Positions 1 through 8,965 of a stretch of DNA of 64,000 nt are shown piece by piece. The notes beneath the pieces are model-generated. The model made no database searches. It saw only the letters and a list, made by a program, of their open reading frames with translations, and was not told where the DNA came from. Position 1 is the first letter of the stretch; every line of letters starts with the position of its first letter. This stretch comes from Aeromicrobium sp. Root236 (GTDB taxonomy: Bacteria > Actinomycetota > Actinomycetes > Propionibacteriales > Nocardioidaceae), in the NCBI RefSeq assembly GCF_001428805.1, contig NZ_LMIS01000001.1, forward strand, positions 3,107,075 through 3,171,074, given 5' to 3'. Position numbers and translations under genes: made by a program.

Positions 1-1
1 A

Positions 2-304
2 CAGGCGCCGACTCCCAAGCGCCCCCTCCACGAATTCCAGGTGGCCATGGACTACACGCCGATCAGCATGCGTCGAGTGTTCCTCGCGTTCGCGTGCACC
101 GCGGTCGTCGCCCTTGCGCCCGCACTGTTCTTCGTCCTGCAGTCCGGTGCAGGCCCCCTCGCCTCGTCTCGTGATGCCGACGGCGGCTACCGTGATCTCG
201 TGCTCGGTGCCGGGAGCGTCATGGTGACGGCTCTCCTGATCGGAGCACTCATGCTGACGGTCGCACTCGGCCGGCGCATGGTTCGGCGTCCGACCAGAGC
301 GTGA
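2..304 (+). CDS. Two-TM membrane protein, probably the C-terminal part of a larger gene
   Basis: The frame has no stop between the left window edge and the TGA at 302-304, so this may be the tail of a longer protein. A separate start is also possible at GTG 41, ATG 47 or ATG 68. Two hydrophobic segments are visible, one beginning shortly after MRRVFLAF and one near MVTALLIGALMLTVAL, with an Arg-rich cytoplasmic end (GRRMVRRPTR). Its stop overlaps the GTG of the following sugar transferase (GTGA), so the two are probably cotranslated and belong to a polysaccharide locus extending left of the window. I do not recognise a family. Confidence 0.5.
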   Translation, partial: QAPTPKRPLHEFQVAMDYTPISMRRVFLAFACTAVVALAPALFFVLQSGAGPLASSRDADGGYRDLVLGAGSVMVTALLIGALMLTVALGRRMVRRPTRA

Positions 305-1788
305 GCCTCCGGATCGATCCCGTCGCCGATCAGACACTCGGCGGAACGGGAGCGGAAGTGGAGTCCTCGGTCGACCAGCGGGGAACCGATTGGGAGCGCC
401 GCTATGGCCGCATCCTGTTGGGCTCCGACCTGGTGGTCCTCGCGTGGGCCTTCGTCACGGCACACGTCGTCTGGGCCGAGAACCTCGACCAGCCCGACAT
501 CGACCCTTACAGCGCGTTCCCCATCTGCTTCACGATCTCGATGCTGGTGCTCTGGTACGTCGTCCTGACGGTCGCCGGCACGCGTGACCTGCGGGTCTTC
601 GGAGCCGGCCCCGAGGAGTACAAGCGGGTCTTCAACTCCACGCTCGTCGTGTTCGCGATCATCGCGTTCATCGGCTACATCCTGCGGTTCGCGATCCCGG
701 GCACGTACGTCGTGGTGCTGCTGCCGTTCGGGCTGCTGCTCCTGACGCTGAGCCGGTGGTCCTGGCGGCAGTGGCTGCTGGTGCGGCGCCAGCACGGGAG
801 CATGACGCACGACGCGATCGTCGTCGGCAGCGCCGACGCCGTGCAGCACCTCGCCGCCGTCATCAACCGCAACGCGGCGTTCGGCTACCGCCTCTCTGGA
901 GCCTGCATCACGAGCCAGGACCCGCCCAGTCACATCGCCGGCGTCCCCGTGCTCGGCGGCGTCGACGACCTGACGAACACGGTGGTCGCGGCCGGCACCA
1001 ACGCCGTCATCATCACCTCGTCCGACGCGATGCACCCCGAGATGGTGCGCCGGCTCGGCTGGGACCTCGAGGGCTACGACATCGAGATCATCGTGGCTCC
1101 GTCGCTGGCCAACATCGCCGGTCCCCGCGTCCACATCCGTCCGGTCGCCGGGCTGCCGCTCCTGCACGTCGAGCAGCCCGCCTATCGCGGCGCCCAGCGG
1201 TGGGCCAAGGACCTGCTCGACCGGGTCGGCGGCCTCGGCCTGCTCCTGCTCTTCTCGCCGATCCTCGTGGCCCTGGCGATCGCGATCAAGCTGACGAGCC
1301 CGGGTCGGGTCTTCTTCGTCCAGGAGCGCGTCGGCCGCGACGGCAAGACGTTCGGCATGATCAAGTTCCGCAGCATGGTCGAAGGCGCCGACCAGATGCT
1401 GGCCGACCTGCAGCCCGACACCAGCAACGTCGTGATGTTCAAGATGCGCGACGACCCGCGGGTCACCCGCGTGGGCCGCACCCTGCGCCGCTACTCGCTC
1501 GACGAGCTGCCCCAGCTGCTCAACGTCGTCAAGGGCGACATGAGCCTCGTCGGTCCGCGTCCTCCGCTGGTCTCCGAGGTCTCGGGCTACGCCGCCGAGG
1601 CCCGCCGACGGCTGCTCGTACGCCCGGGCATGACCGGGCCGTGGCAGATCTCAGGGCGGTCCGACCTCGACTGGGAGGAGACGATGCGGCTCGACCTCTA
1701 CTACGTCGAGAACTGGTCCCTCGTGGGCGACATGCTGATCCTCTGGAAGACGTTCCGGGCCGTCGTGTCATCGGCCGGCGCCTACTGA
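301..1788 (+). CDS. Exopolysaccharide polyprenyl glycosylphosphotransferase (sugar transferase)
   Basis: This enzyme starts lipid-linked polysaccharide synthesis by moving a hexose-1-phosphate onto undecaprenyl phosphate at the membrane. The 495-residue length and layout fit the WbaP/WcaJ/CpsE family: several N-terminal membrane helices, a central nucleotide-binding-like region (around VVGSADAVQHLAAVI), a further helix (GLGLLLLFSPILVALAI), and the C-terminal bacterial sugar transferase domain. Signature stretches seen are FFVQERVGRDG, MIKFRSM, DELPQLLNV, SLVGPRPPL and RPGMTGPWQISGRS. The GTG start at 301 overlaps the preceding stop, which argues for coupling. The nearby manA and manC could supply GDP-mannose to the same pathway. 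The sugar transferred cannot be read from the sequence. Confidence 0.92.
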   Translation: MSLRIDPVADQTLGGTGAEVESSVDQRGTDWERRYGRILLGSDLVVLAWAFVTAHVVWAENLDQPDIDPYSAFPICFTISMLVLWYVVLTVAGTRDLRVFGAGPEEYKRVFNSTLVVFAIIAFIGYILRFAIPGTYVVVLLPFGLLLLTLSRWSWRQWLLVRRQHGSMTHDAIVVGSADAVQHLAAVINRNAAFGYRLSGACITSQDPPSHIAGVPVLGGVDDLTNTVVAAGTNAVIITSSDAMHPEMVRRLGWDLEGYDIEIIVAPSLANIAGPRVHIRPVAGLPLLHVEQPAYRGAQRWAKDLLDRVGGLGLLLLFSPILVALAIAIKLTSPGRVFFVQERVGRDGKTFGMIKFRSMVEGADQMLADLQPDTSNVVMFKMRDDPRVTRVGRTLRRYSLDELPQLLNVVKGDMSLVGPRPPLVSEVSGYAAEARRRLLVRPGMTGPWQISGRSDLDWEETMRLDLYYVENWSLVGDMLILWKTFRAVVSSAGAY

Positions 1789-1949
1789 GTCGCATCACAC
1801 GCCTCGTGAGTTTCTCCGAACGAGTCGTCGACCGATACCGTGGAGGCTGGGCGCGTACGTTCTCACACGACCCCGGCATGCATGTGGCTGCCGGTGGGTT
1901 GCACGGGACTTGACCGATCCGGTCCCGCGCCACCTACCCAGGAGCACCC

Positions 1950-3770
1950 ATGACCACGACCGAAACCCCGCCCGAGACGCCGACGTTCGCCGACCTCGGC
2001 CTCGTCGACACCCTCGTCGACCGGCTCGCCGCGCTCGGCTACGAGACGCCGACGCCGATCCAGGCCCGCGCGATCCCGACGCTGCTCGAGGGCAAGGACG
2101 TCGTCGGCCTGGCACAGACCGGCACCGGCAAGACTGCCGCGTTCGCGCTGCCCATCCTGCAGAAGATCGACCCCAGCAACGCCAAGACCCAGGCGATCGT
2201 CCTCGCGCCGACCCGTGAGCTGGCGCTCCAGGTCTGCGAGGCCATCACGGCGTACGCGACCAACATCCCCGGCATCCGCGTGCTGCCGGTCTACGGCGGC
2301 CAGGGCTACGGCTTCCAGCTGTCGGGCCTGCAGAAGGGTGCCCACATCGTCGTGGGCACGCCGGGACGCGTCATCGACCACCTCGAGCGCGGCAGCCTCG
2401 ACCTCACGTCGCTGGAGTACCTCGTGCTCGACGAGGCCGACGAGATGCTCAACATGGGCTTTGCGGAGGACGTCGAGCGCATCCTCGCCGACACGCCCGA
2501 GTACAAGCAGGTCGCGCTGTTCTCGGCGACGATGCCGCGGCAGATCCGTTCGCTGGCCAAGAAGTACCTGCACGACCCGGTCGACATCGCGACGCCCAAG
2601 GCGACGACGTCGACCGCGACGGTCCGTCAGCGCTGGATCCAGGTCTCGCACCACCACAAGCTCGACGCCCTCACGCGCCTGCTCGAGGTGGAGACCGGCG
2701 ACGGCATGCTGGTGTTCGTCCGCACCAAGTCCGCGACCGAGGAGCTCGCCGACAAGCTGCGCGGCCGGGGCTACTCCGCCGCTGCGCTCAACGGTGACCT
2801 CGTCCAGGCCCAGCGTGAGCGCACCGTCGCCCAGCTGAAGTCCGGCGCGATCGACCTGATCGTCGCGACCGACGTCGCCGCCCGTGGCCTCGACGTCGAC
2901 CGCATCACGCACGTCGTCAACTACGACATCCCGCACGACACCGAGGCGTACGTCCACCGCATCGGCCGCACGGGCCGCGCCGGCCGCACCGGCGAGGCGA
3001 TCCTGTTCGTCACGCCGCGCGAGCGCCGCATGCTGTCGGCGATCGAGAAGGTCTCCGGCCGCCCGGTCGAGGAGATGTCGATCCCGACGGCCGAAGAGGT
3101 CAACGAGCGCCGCGCCGGCCGGTTCGCCCAGGCGATCACGTCGAGCATGGGCTCGCCGTCGTTCCACGCGTTCCGCTCCCTGGTCGAGGAGTACGCCAGC
3201 GAGAACGACGTCTCGATGACCGACGTGGCCGCCGCGCTGGCGGTCATGAGCCAGTCGGACAAGGAGTTCTTCCTGCGTCCCGATCCGCCCAAGGCCCCGC
3301 CGCGGGCCCGTGACTTCGAACCGCGCGAGAAGCCGGCAGGCTTCGGCCGGTCCGACCGGCTGCCCGCCGAAGGCGCTGCCGTCTACCGCGTCGCGGTCGG
3401 CAAGCGACACAAGATCGGTCCGTCGGCGATCGTCGGCGCCCTGGCCAACGAGGGCAGCCTCAAGCGCTCCGACTTCGGCAAGATCACGATCGGCCAGGAC
3501 CACTCGCTCGTCGAGCTCCCCGCCGACCTGCCGCCGGCTGTGTTCGAGGCGCTCGCCAACACCCGCATCTCGGGCAAGCTGATTGACCTGCAGCCCGATT
3601 CCGGCCCGCCGATCCGCCGCACGCGCGAGGACCGAAAGCCCTACAAGAAGTCCCACGAGAAGCGGCCCTATCCCTCCAAGGCGGCGCCGGCCAAGCCCTA
3701 CAAAAAGGCTTCGAGCCAGCCCTCGGGCAAGACGGACGGTGCTCCGACGCGCAAGCCGAGGCACAAGTGA
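1950..3770 (+). CDS. DEAD-box ATP-dependent RNA helicase with DbpA-type RNA-binding domain
   Basis: The protein is an ATP-driven RNA-unwinding enzyme of the DeaD/CsdA type, acting on structured RNA and ribosome precursors in the cytoplasm. All family motifs are present: a Q motif (TPIQ, about residue 35), Walker A AQTGTGKT (55-62), PTRELALQ, DEAD (about 161-164), SAT, ARGLD and HRIGRTGRAG. After the helicase core a DbpA-like RNA-binding domain is visible (YRVAVGKRHKIGPSAIVGAL), then a basic Lys/Pro-rich tail (KPYKK repeats). Length is 606 residues. The stop overlaps the manA start. The 161-base gap upstream holds no recognisable gene or RNA. Confidence 0.95.
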   Translation: MTTTETPPETPTFADLGLVDTLVDRLAALGYETPTPIQARAIPTLLEGKDVVGLAQTGTGKTAAFALPILQKIDPSNAKTQAIVLAPTRELALQVCEAITAYATNIPGIRVLPVYGGQGYGFQLSGLQKGAHIVVGTPGRVIDHLERGSLDLTSLEYLVLDEADEMLNMGFAEDVERILADTPEYKQVALFSATMPRQIRSLAKKYLHDPVDIATPKATTSTATVRQRWIQVSHHHKLDALTRLLEVETGDGMLVFVRTKSATEELADKLRGRGYSAAALNGDLVQAQRERTVAQLKSGAIDLIVATDVAARGLDVDRITHVVNYDIPHDTEAYVHRIGRTGRAGRTGEAILFVTPRERRMLSAIEKVSGRPVEEMSIPTAEEVNERRAGRFAQAITSSMGSPSFHAFRSLVEEYASENDVSMTDVAAALAVMSQSDKEFFLRPDPPKAPPRARDFEPREKPAGFGRSDRLPAEGAAVYRVAVGKRHKIGPSAIVGALANEGSLKRSDFGKITIGQDHSLVELPADLPPAVFEALANTRISGKLIDLQPDSGPPIRRTREDRKPYKKSHEKRPYPSKAAPAKPYKKASSQPSGKTDGAPTRKPRHK

Positions 3771-5014
3771 TGCATCGCCTCGACAACGCCTCGAGGGCGT
3801 ACGACTGGGGTTCGCGCACCGACATCCCGCAGTTCATCGGCGGTGAGCCGGGCGAGGTGCCCCTCGCGGAGATCTGGATGGGCACGCACCCGCTGGGTTC
3901 GTCGACGGTCGAGGGAGCGGATCGCACGATGACCCTGGCCGAGGTTGCCGGCGAGCTGCCGTTCATGTTCAAGATCCTCGCCGCGGACCGGCCTCTGTCG
4001 CTCCAGGTGCATCCCAACGAGGCCATGGCCCGGGCCGGCTTCGACGCCGAGGAGGCGGCCGGCGTGCCGCTCGACGCGCCGCATCGGACCTACAAGGACC
4101 CGCACCACAAGCCCGAGATGGCCTACGCGCTCACGACGTTCGACACGCTGGTCGGCTTCCGGCCGACCGCGGAGATCCTGCGGGTGCTCAACGGCATCGA
4201 CACCCCGCTGGCGCAGAGCCTCGCCGAGGACCTGCACGCCGCTCCCGGGTTCCGCGGCATCGTACGGCTGATCGAACGCCTGCTGACCGAGGAGATCTCG
4301 GCTGCGGAGATCGAGCAGATCGTGGTGTGCTGCCGCGAGCTCGTCGACCAGGGCATCGACGTCAAGCGTGCCTACATGACCGCGGTCGAGATCGCCGACC
4401 ACTACCCGGACGACGTCGGCGTCGTCATCTCGCTGACGCTCAACCGCCTGACCCTGCAGCCGGGCGAGGCGGCATTCCTCGGCACGGGCATCATCCACGC
4501 GCATCTGCGCGGCATGTGCCTGGAGGTCATGGCGGCGTCCGACAACGTGCTGCGCGCCGGGCTCACCAGCAAGGCCCTCGACCCCGAGGGACTCGTCAAG
4601 TGCCTCGACCGCGGCATGTCACGGCTGGCTCGCGTGACCCCCGAACCCTTCGGCTTCTCCACCGACGTGTTCAGCCCGGACGTACGCGAGTTCGCCCTGG
4701 CCGTGAGCCAGTGCTCACGCGCCGAGCCCGGCGGCACGCTGTTGCCGGCTGCCGGTCAGCGCATCGTGGTGTGCACGGGTGGCGAGGTCGAGCTGGTCAG
4801 CGCCTCGGGTGAGCGGCTCAAGCTGAGCCGCGGCGACTCGGTCTACGCCGGTCCCGACGACGGCGACATCCACGTCGTCGGCACGGGCGAGGTCGCCCAG
4901 GCCTACACCCCGACGCCCGACACGGTCGCCGGCGAGCTGATCGACCTGGTCCCGCCGTTCACCGAGCGCGAGCTCAGACGACGTCAGCGCGGCCGCGGTC
5001 CTTCAGCAGGCTGA
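3770..5014 (+). CDS. manA: Mannose-6-phosphate isomerase, class I
   Basis: ManA interconverts fructose-6-phosphate and mannose-6-phosphate, the first step towards GDP-mannose. The type I Zn-dependent cupin motifs are visible: the N-terminal LDNASRAYDWGSRTDIPQF block, LQVHPNEAMA, the metal-binding YKDPHHKPEMAYAL stretch, and GTGIIHAHLRG in the C-terminal cupin. The ATG at 3770 overlaps the helicase stop (TGATG); a GTG one codon earlier is also possible. Length is 414 residues. The 3' end runs about 40 bases into the convergent manC. With manC and the sugar transferase upstream it forms a small GDP-mannose/surface polysaccharide group. Confidence 0.93.
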   Translation: MHRLDNASRAYDWGSRTDIPQFIGGEPGEVPLAEIWMGTHPLGSSTVEGADRTMTLAEVAGELPFMFKILAADRPLSLQVHPNEAMARAGFDAEEAAGVPLDAPHRTYKDPHHKPEMAYALTTFDTLVGFRPTAEILRVLNGIDTPLAQSLAEDLHAAPGFRGIVRLIERLLTEEISAAEIEQIVVCCRELVDQGIDVKRAYMTAVEIADHYPDDVGVVISLTLNRLTLQPGEAAFLGTGIIHAHLRGMCLEVMAASDNVLRAGLTSKALDPEGLVKCLDRGMSRLARVTPEPFGFSTDVFSPDVREFALAVSQCSRAEPGGTLLPAAGQRIVVCTGGEVELVSASGERLKLSRGDSVYAGPDDGDIHVVGTGEVAQAYTPTPDTVAGELIDLVPPFTERELRRRQRGRGPSAG

Positions 5015-6044
5015 CGACGTCCTTGACCTGCTGGGCGTGCGCCCGGGTCGTGACGAGGAGCGCGTCGGACGTCCGTACGACGACGACGTCGCGCAGGCCC
5101 ACCACGGCGATCGTGGTGCCGTCGTCGGCGATCGCCAGGCCGTCGGCGTCGACCCACACGGTGTCGGACGACGAGACGCCGCCGACGTCCTGGAGCGCGG
5201 CGTAGTCGCCCACGTCGTTCCAGTCGAACGCGCCGGGCACGACCGCCATGCCGCCCTCGAGCGAGACCGGCTCGGCGATCGCATGGTCGATGGCGATCTT
5301 GGTCAGCGTCGGCCAGACCTCGTCGAGCACGTCCTGACGCCGGTCGGTGGCCCACGAGCCGGCGATCGTCGCCAGGCCGTCGTGGAGGGTGGGCTGCAGG
5401 CGGGCGAGGTGCTCCAGCAGGACGTCCGTGCGGGTCACGAACATTCCGCCGTTCCAGCTGTGCACGCCGCTGGCGACGTACGCCGCCGCGGTGGCGGCAT
5501 CGGGCTTCTCGACGAACTTGACCACGGCACGCGCTGAGCCCGCACCGTCGATCGACAGGTGGTCGCCGGACTCGATGTAGCCGAACGCGGTCGACGGACC
5601 GACCGGCGTGATGCCGATCGTCGTGATGAGGCCGGAGGCGGCGACCGCGACGGCCTGGCCGATCGCCTCGGCGAACGAGACCTGGTCGTCGATCACGTGG
5701 TCGGCGGCGAACGAGCCGATGATCGCGTCGCGATCGGTGGCGCCGATGACGGCGGCGGCGAGGCCGATCGCGGGCATCGAGTCGCGCGGCGACGGCTCGA
5801 CCAGCAGGTTCGTCAGCTCGGGGAGCTGCGCACGGATGGCATCGGCGTGCGCGACGCCGGTGACGACGTGGATGCGCTCGGGCGGGATCAGGTCGACCAG
5901 GCGGTCCCACGTCTGCTGGATCAGCGAACGACCCGAGCCGTCGAGGTCGAGGAGGAACTTGGGGCGGGACGCGCGCGACAGCGGCCAGAGGCGGGTGCCT
6001 GCGCCGCCCGCGGGGATCACGGCATGGAAATGGGCGAGGCTCAC
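4974..6044 (-). CDS. manC: Mannose-1-phosphate guanylyltransferase
   Basis: The enzyme makes GDP-mannose from mannose-1-phosphate and GTP. The nucleotidyltransferase signature is at the N-terminus (PAGGAGTRLWPLSR, with RPKFLLDL after it), followed by TTIGITPVGPSTAFGYIE, VVKFVEKPD and WNGGMF, all typical of the ManC/RfbM family. The 356-residue length indicates the single-domain form without a fused C-terminal isomerase, consistent with a separate manA next door. The start is a GTG at 6044. The final 41 bases overlap the 3' end of manA on the other strand, so both genes encode protein there. Confidence 0.93.
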   Translation of the reverse strand: MSLAHFHAVIPAGGAGTRLWPLSRASRPKFLLDLDGSGRSLIQQTWDRLVDLIPPERIHVVTGVAHADAIRAQLPELTNLLVEPSPRDSMPAIGLAAAVIGATDRDAIIGSFAADHVIDDQVSFAEAIGQAVAVAASGLITTIGITPVGPSTAFGYIESGDHLSIDGAGSARAVVKFVEKPDAATAAAYVASGVHSWNGGMFVTRTDVLLEHLARLQPTLHDGLATIAGSWATDRRQDVLDEVWPTLTKIAIDHAIAEPVSLEGGMAVVPGAFDWNDVGDYAALQDVGGVSSSDTVWVDADGLAIADDGTTIAVVGLRDVVVVRTSDALLVTTRAHAQQVKDVVSLLKDRGRADVV

Positions 6045-6053
6045 CCGGTCATC

Positions 6054-7490
6054 CTAGGGCGCGGGTGTGGCGAGGCCGGCGACGGTCGTGACGGCCGTGG
6101 GCTCGCCGAGCTTCTTGGCCTCGGCGTCGAGCGCGACGACCGCGCTCAGGGCGTTGTGGTCGGAGACGGCCGGCCGGGCGTAGCTGCCACCGGAGAGGCG
6201 TACGAGCTGCTTCCAGGACAGCACCGTGAACTCCTTGGACACGAAGATGTGGTCGACGTGGGCTCCCGACCGGGGCGTGCCGCCGTCGGGGTAGCTCGTG
6301 TTGAACTGGGCGTTGACCGGGTTCTTGACGAGGTCGACGCTGTCGGTCATGCCGGCCGCGCGCATCTTGACGCCGGGGGAGTCGGCTCCGCGGTGCTTGC
6401 CGGAGTTGAAGTCACCGGCATAGATCACCGGCAGGCCCTTGTCGTTGATGCCGGCCATGTGGGCCAGCACGACGTTCATCTCGCGTGACCGGTGCGAGTC
6501 GTTGCCCTTGCCGTTGTCGAGGTGGATGTCGACGAAGTAGAAGATCCGGCCGGTGGCCTTGACCCGGAACTTGGCCCACGTCGTGTGGCGGCCGTCGCCG
6601 ATCGCGAAGTAGCTGCCGCTGAGCTGGGTGAACAGCTTGGGCCGGTAGAAGATGTAGCGCGCCTCGGCGCCACCCTTGGCGCGGACGAACTTCTGCGTGC
6701 CGCCGCTCCAGATCGCGTTGGTCGTGCGTCCGACCCGCTGCCCGCCGGACTCCTGCAGGCCGAAGATGTCGATCTTGTTGGCGTTGAAGAATGCCGCGCC
6801 GATGCGGGCCCGGCCCGCGTAGCCGGAGCACTTCTCGGAGCAGACGTTCCAGGTGCCGACCTTGAACGACGTCTGCCGCGGCATCGTGCGGAACGAGACC
6901 GGTTTGGCGTTCGCGCCCACCTGGTCACCGTTGACCGGGCGGACCCGCAGCCAGTACGTCGTCGCAGCGGCCAGGCCGCGACTCACGAACGTGTGGGAGC
7001 CGCGGAGCGTACGCACCGAGAGGACCTTCTTGGCGAACGCCTTGTCGCGCGCGATCGTGACGTCGAACTGGCGAGCGTTCTCGACCTTCTTCCAGCTCAC
7101 CCGCACCCCGTCGGCGGTCGTCTGCCTGATCCGCACGCCGGTGAGGGCGCCGGGCTTCAGCGTGAACCGCGCCGTGCGGGACGACCTGACCTTGCCGTCG
7201 CGGATCGCGTCGATCCGGTAGAACTGGTCGATGCCGGGCGTCGTGGCACCGAGATCGGCCAGCGTGACGCTCGTGCCCTTGGCGGGGACCTTGGTCGTCC
7301 TCGCCTTCGTCAGGGCGCGATCGGCACCGACCTTCACGACGTACGAGTCGACGTCGTCCGAGCCGTGCCACGCGAGCTTGACGCTCGTGGGCGACAGCGC
7401 GGTCGCGGACAGCTCGGTGGGTGCGTCGAGGGAGTCCGGCGTCGCGTAGGTGAGCACCAGTCCGGTCGCCAGGCCACCCACGACGAGCAC
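6054..7490 (-). CDS. Secreted FN3 / endonuclease-exonuclease-phosphatase family protein (paralogue 1)
   Basis: A hydrophobic N-terminus is followed by fibronectin-III-like repeats and a DNase-I-like metallo-phosphoesterase domain. Catalytic landmarks are TWNVCSEKC (Asn), FGLQESGG (Glu), VDIHLDNG, YAGDFNSG (Asp/Asn) and VSDHNAL (Asp-His). The substrate could be DNA, a phospholipid or another phosphoester. The annotated GTG at 7490 is unsatisfying: the same frame stays open to a stop at 7662-7664 and encodes an Arg/Lys-rich stretch running into ILTGVLGVLV, which would complete a signal anchor. No ATG, GTG or TTG lies in that extension, so the true start may be non-canonical. It lies 9 bases from manC and is first of three similar genes. 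Confidence 0.82.
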   Translation of the reverse strand: MLVVGGLATGLVLTYATPDSLDAPTELSATALSPTSVKLAWHGSDDVDSYVVKVGADRALTKARTTKVPAKGTSVTLADLGATTPGIDQFYRIDAIRDGKVRSSRTARFTLKPGALTGVRIRQTTADGVRVSWKKVENARQFDVTIARDKAFAKKVLSVRTLRGSHTFVSRGLAAATTYWLRVRPVNGDQVGANAKPVSFRTMPRQTSFKVGTWNVCSEKCSGYAGRARIGAAFFNANKIDIFGLQESGGQRVGRTTNAIWSGGTQKFVRAKGGAEARYIFYRPKLFTQLSGSYFAIGDGRHTTWAKFRVKATGRIFYFVDIHLDNGKGNDSHRSREMNVVLAHMAGINDKGLPVIYAGDFNSGKHRGADSPGVKMRAAGMTDSVDLVKNPVNAQFNTSYPDGGTPRSGAHVDHIFVSKEFTVLSWKQLVRLSGGSYARPAVSDHNALSAVVALDAEAKKLGEPTAVTTVAGLATPAP

Positions 7491-7700
7491 GCCGAGAACG
7501 CCGGTCAGGATGCGGCGACGATCGCGTCGCTTGCGCCGTCCGGCGACGCGCGCGGTGGGGCGGGATCGACCGGGCGGGTCAGCACGCCGACGCGGGGCGA
7601 TCTTTCTTCGGGTGACGACGGCAGGCTCCAGGACGTACGAGGGTGTGCAGGTGGCTGAATTCTACGGGGTGGGCCGCGCTGGTGGCCGGGACTCCCGGGA

Positions 7701-8912
7701 TCAGCGGTTGAGACGTACGTCGACGATGACCGGGCTGTGGTCCGACGGGATGGGCTCGACCATGCGGTTGTTCACGATCACCGCGCCGTTGGTCCACGAC
7801 AGGATCCGGCCCTCGTCCGGCCGGATCCAGACGTGGTCGACGTGGTCACCCCACGTGTAGCTGATCCTCGGCACGACCGAGAAGTCGTTGTAGCTGTTGA
7901 CGTGCTGGCGGCGCAGCTTCAGCGCCAGGTCGTACGCGTCGTAGTAGCCGCGCCGGTGGAACACGCTGCTCAGGTCGTCGTTCGAGCGGTTCTTGTGCGA
8001 GTTGAAGTCACCGGCGTAGACCACGGGCAGGTTGCCGGGGTTGATCTCGGCGAGGTGCTGGGTGAGCGTCGTGATCTCGGCCGTACGCTGCACGGCCCGC
8101 GTCTCGTTGTCGCCGGAGACCGTGTGCACGTCGACGAACACGGTGTGCGCCCCGGTCTGCCGGTCGACCAGCACGGCCCACACGGCGTACCGGCAGCCGC
8201 CGCCGTGATAGCCGAGGTAGACGTAGCCCTTGGTGCTCTGCGGCCAGGTCGTGTCGCAGCCGGCGGAGTCCTTCGCCGGCTTGGCGGGCACGGGCGTGGT
8301 CGGCTCGGCCAGGGTGAACCGCGAGGTCTTGTAGAGCAACCGCTTGGAGCTCTTCTGGATCGCCTCCGTGTAGCCCATCGCTTGCGGCGTCTCGAGGTAG
8401 ACCGCCTCCTGGGCGGCGATGACGTCGGGCGAGTACGCCGTGATGCGGGCGAGCGCCGCAGGCTGGCGCGTGGCCCAGCCGGAGCACTTCTGCGAGCACA
8501 CGTTGTAGGTCATGACGCGGTACGTGGACCCCGCTGCGGGGTCCATCCGTCGGATCGTGGTGTGGCCGACGCGCTTGGACCTGCTGCCCACCGCACTGCC
8601 GTTGACCGCCCGGACCTGCACGAAGTAGTCGGCGCCGCGGGCGAGGCCGGTGAACGTCTTGAAGCTTCCGGTCGTCGTGTAGCGCCGGGCGTTGTCCATC
8701 GAGTGATGTCGCGAGAGGAACACCTGGTACGACCGCGCGTGGCTCGCGTCGTGCCAGTCGATCGTCAGTCCGGCCGTGCCGGTGCTGCGCGAGTAGGACG
8801 CCGCCGTGAACGACACCAGGCCGACGCTGCCGGGCGTCGTGGCCGCCGACGCCGGCTGCAGGCCGGCGAGGAGGAGGACGGCGGTGAGGGCCGCCGCGGC
8901 GAACGTACGCAT
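7701..8912 (-). CDS. Secreted FN3 / endonuclease-exonuclease-phosphatase family protein (paralogue 2)
   Basis: The ATG at 8912 begins a clean signal peptide (MRTFAAAALTAVLLLAG, cleavage near ASAA). One fibronectin-III-like domain follows, then a DNase-I-like domain with TYNVCSQKC, AAQEAVY, VDVHTVSGD, YAGDFNSHKN and PSDHSPVIVDV. The paired cysteines near the first catalytic Asn (NVC..KC) are shared with paralogue 1. The reading frame extends further upstream, but that part lacks hydrophobic signal character. Length is 403 residues. It is probably an exported nuclease or phosphoesterase. Only 53 bases separate it from paralogue 3. Confidence 0.85.
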   Translation of the reverse strand: MRTFAAAALTAVLLLAGLQPASAATTPGSVGLVSFTAASYSRSTGTAGLTIDWHDASHARSYQVFLSRHHSMDNARRYTTTGSFKTFTGLARGADYFVQVRAVNGSAVGSRSKRVGHTTIRRMDPAAGSTYRVMTYNVCSQKCSGWATRQPAALARITAYSPDVIAAQEAVYLETPQAMGYTEAIQKSSKRLLYKTSRFTLAEPTTPVPAKPAKDSAGCDTTWPQSTKGYVYLGYHGGGCRYAVWAVLVDRQTGAHTVFVDVHTVSGDNETRAVQRTAEITTLTQHLAEINPGNLPVVYAGDFNSHKNRSNDDLSSVFHRRGYYDAYDLALKLRRQHVNSYNDFSVVPRISYTWGDHVDHVWIRPDEGRILSWTNGAVIVNNRMVEPIPSDHSPVIVDVRLNR

Positions 8913-8965
8913 GAACGGAGGATAGGCCGGGTCGGGCTCACCCGTGACGGTTTGTGTGCGGGTGG

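Noticed and set aside
1863..3764. 633-codon minus-strand ORF opposite the DEAD-box helicase
   Set aside because: It mirrors the helicase in a GC-rich frame, is Arg/Gly/Ala-rich and has no family motifs; the plus strand has every helicase motif.
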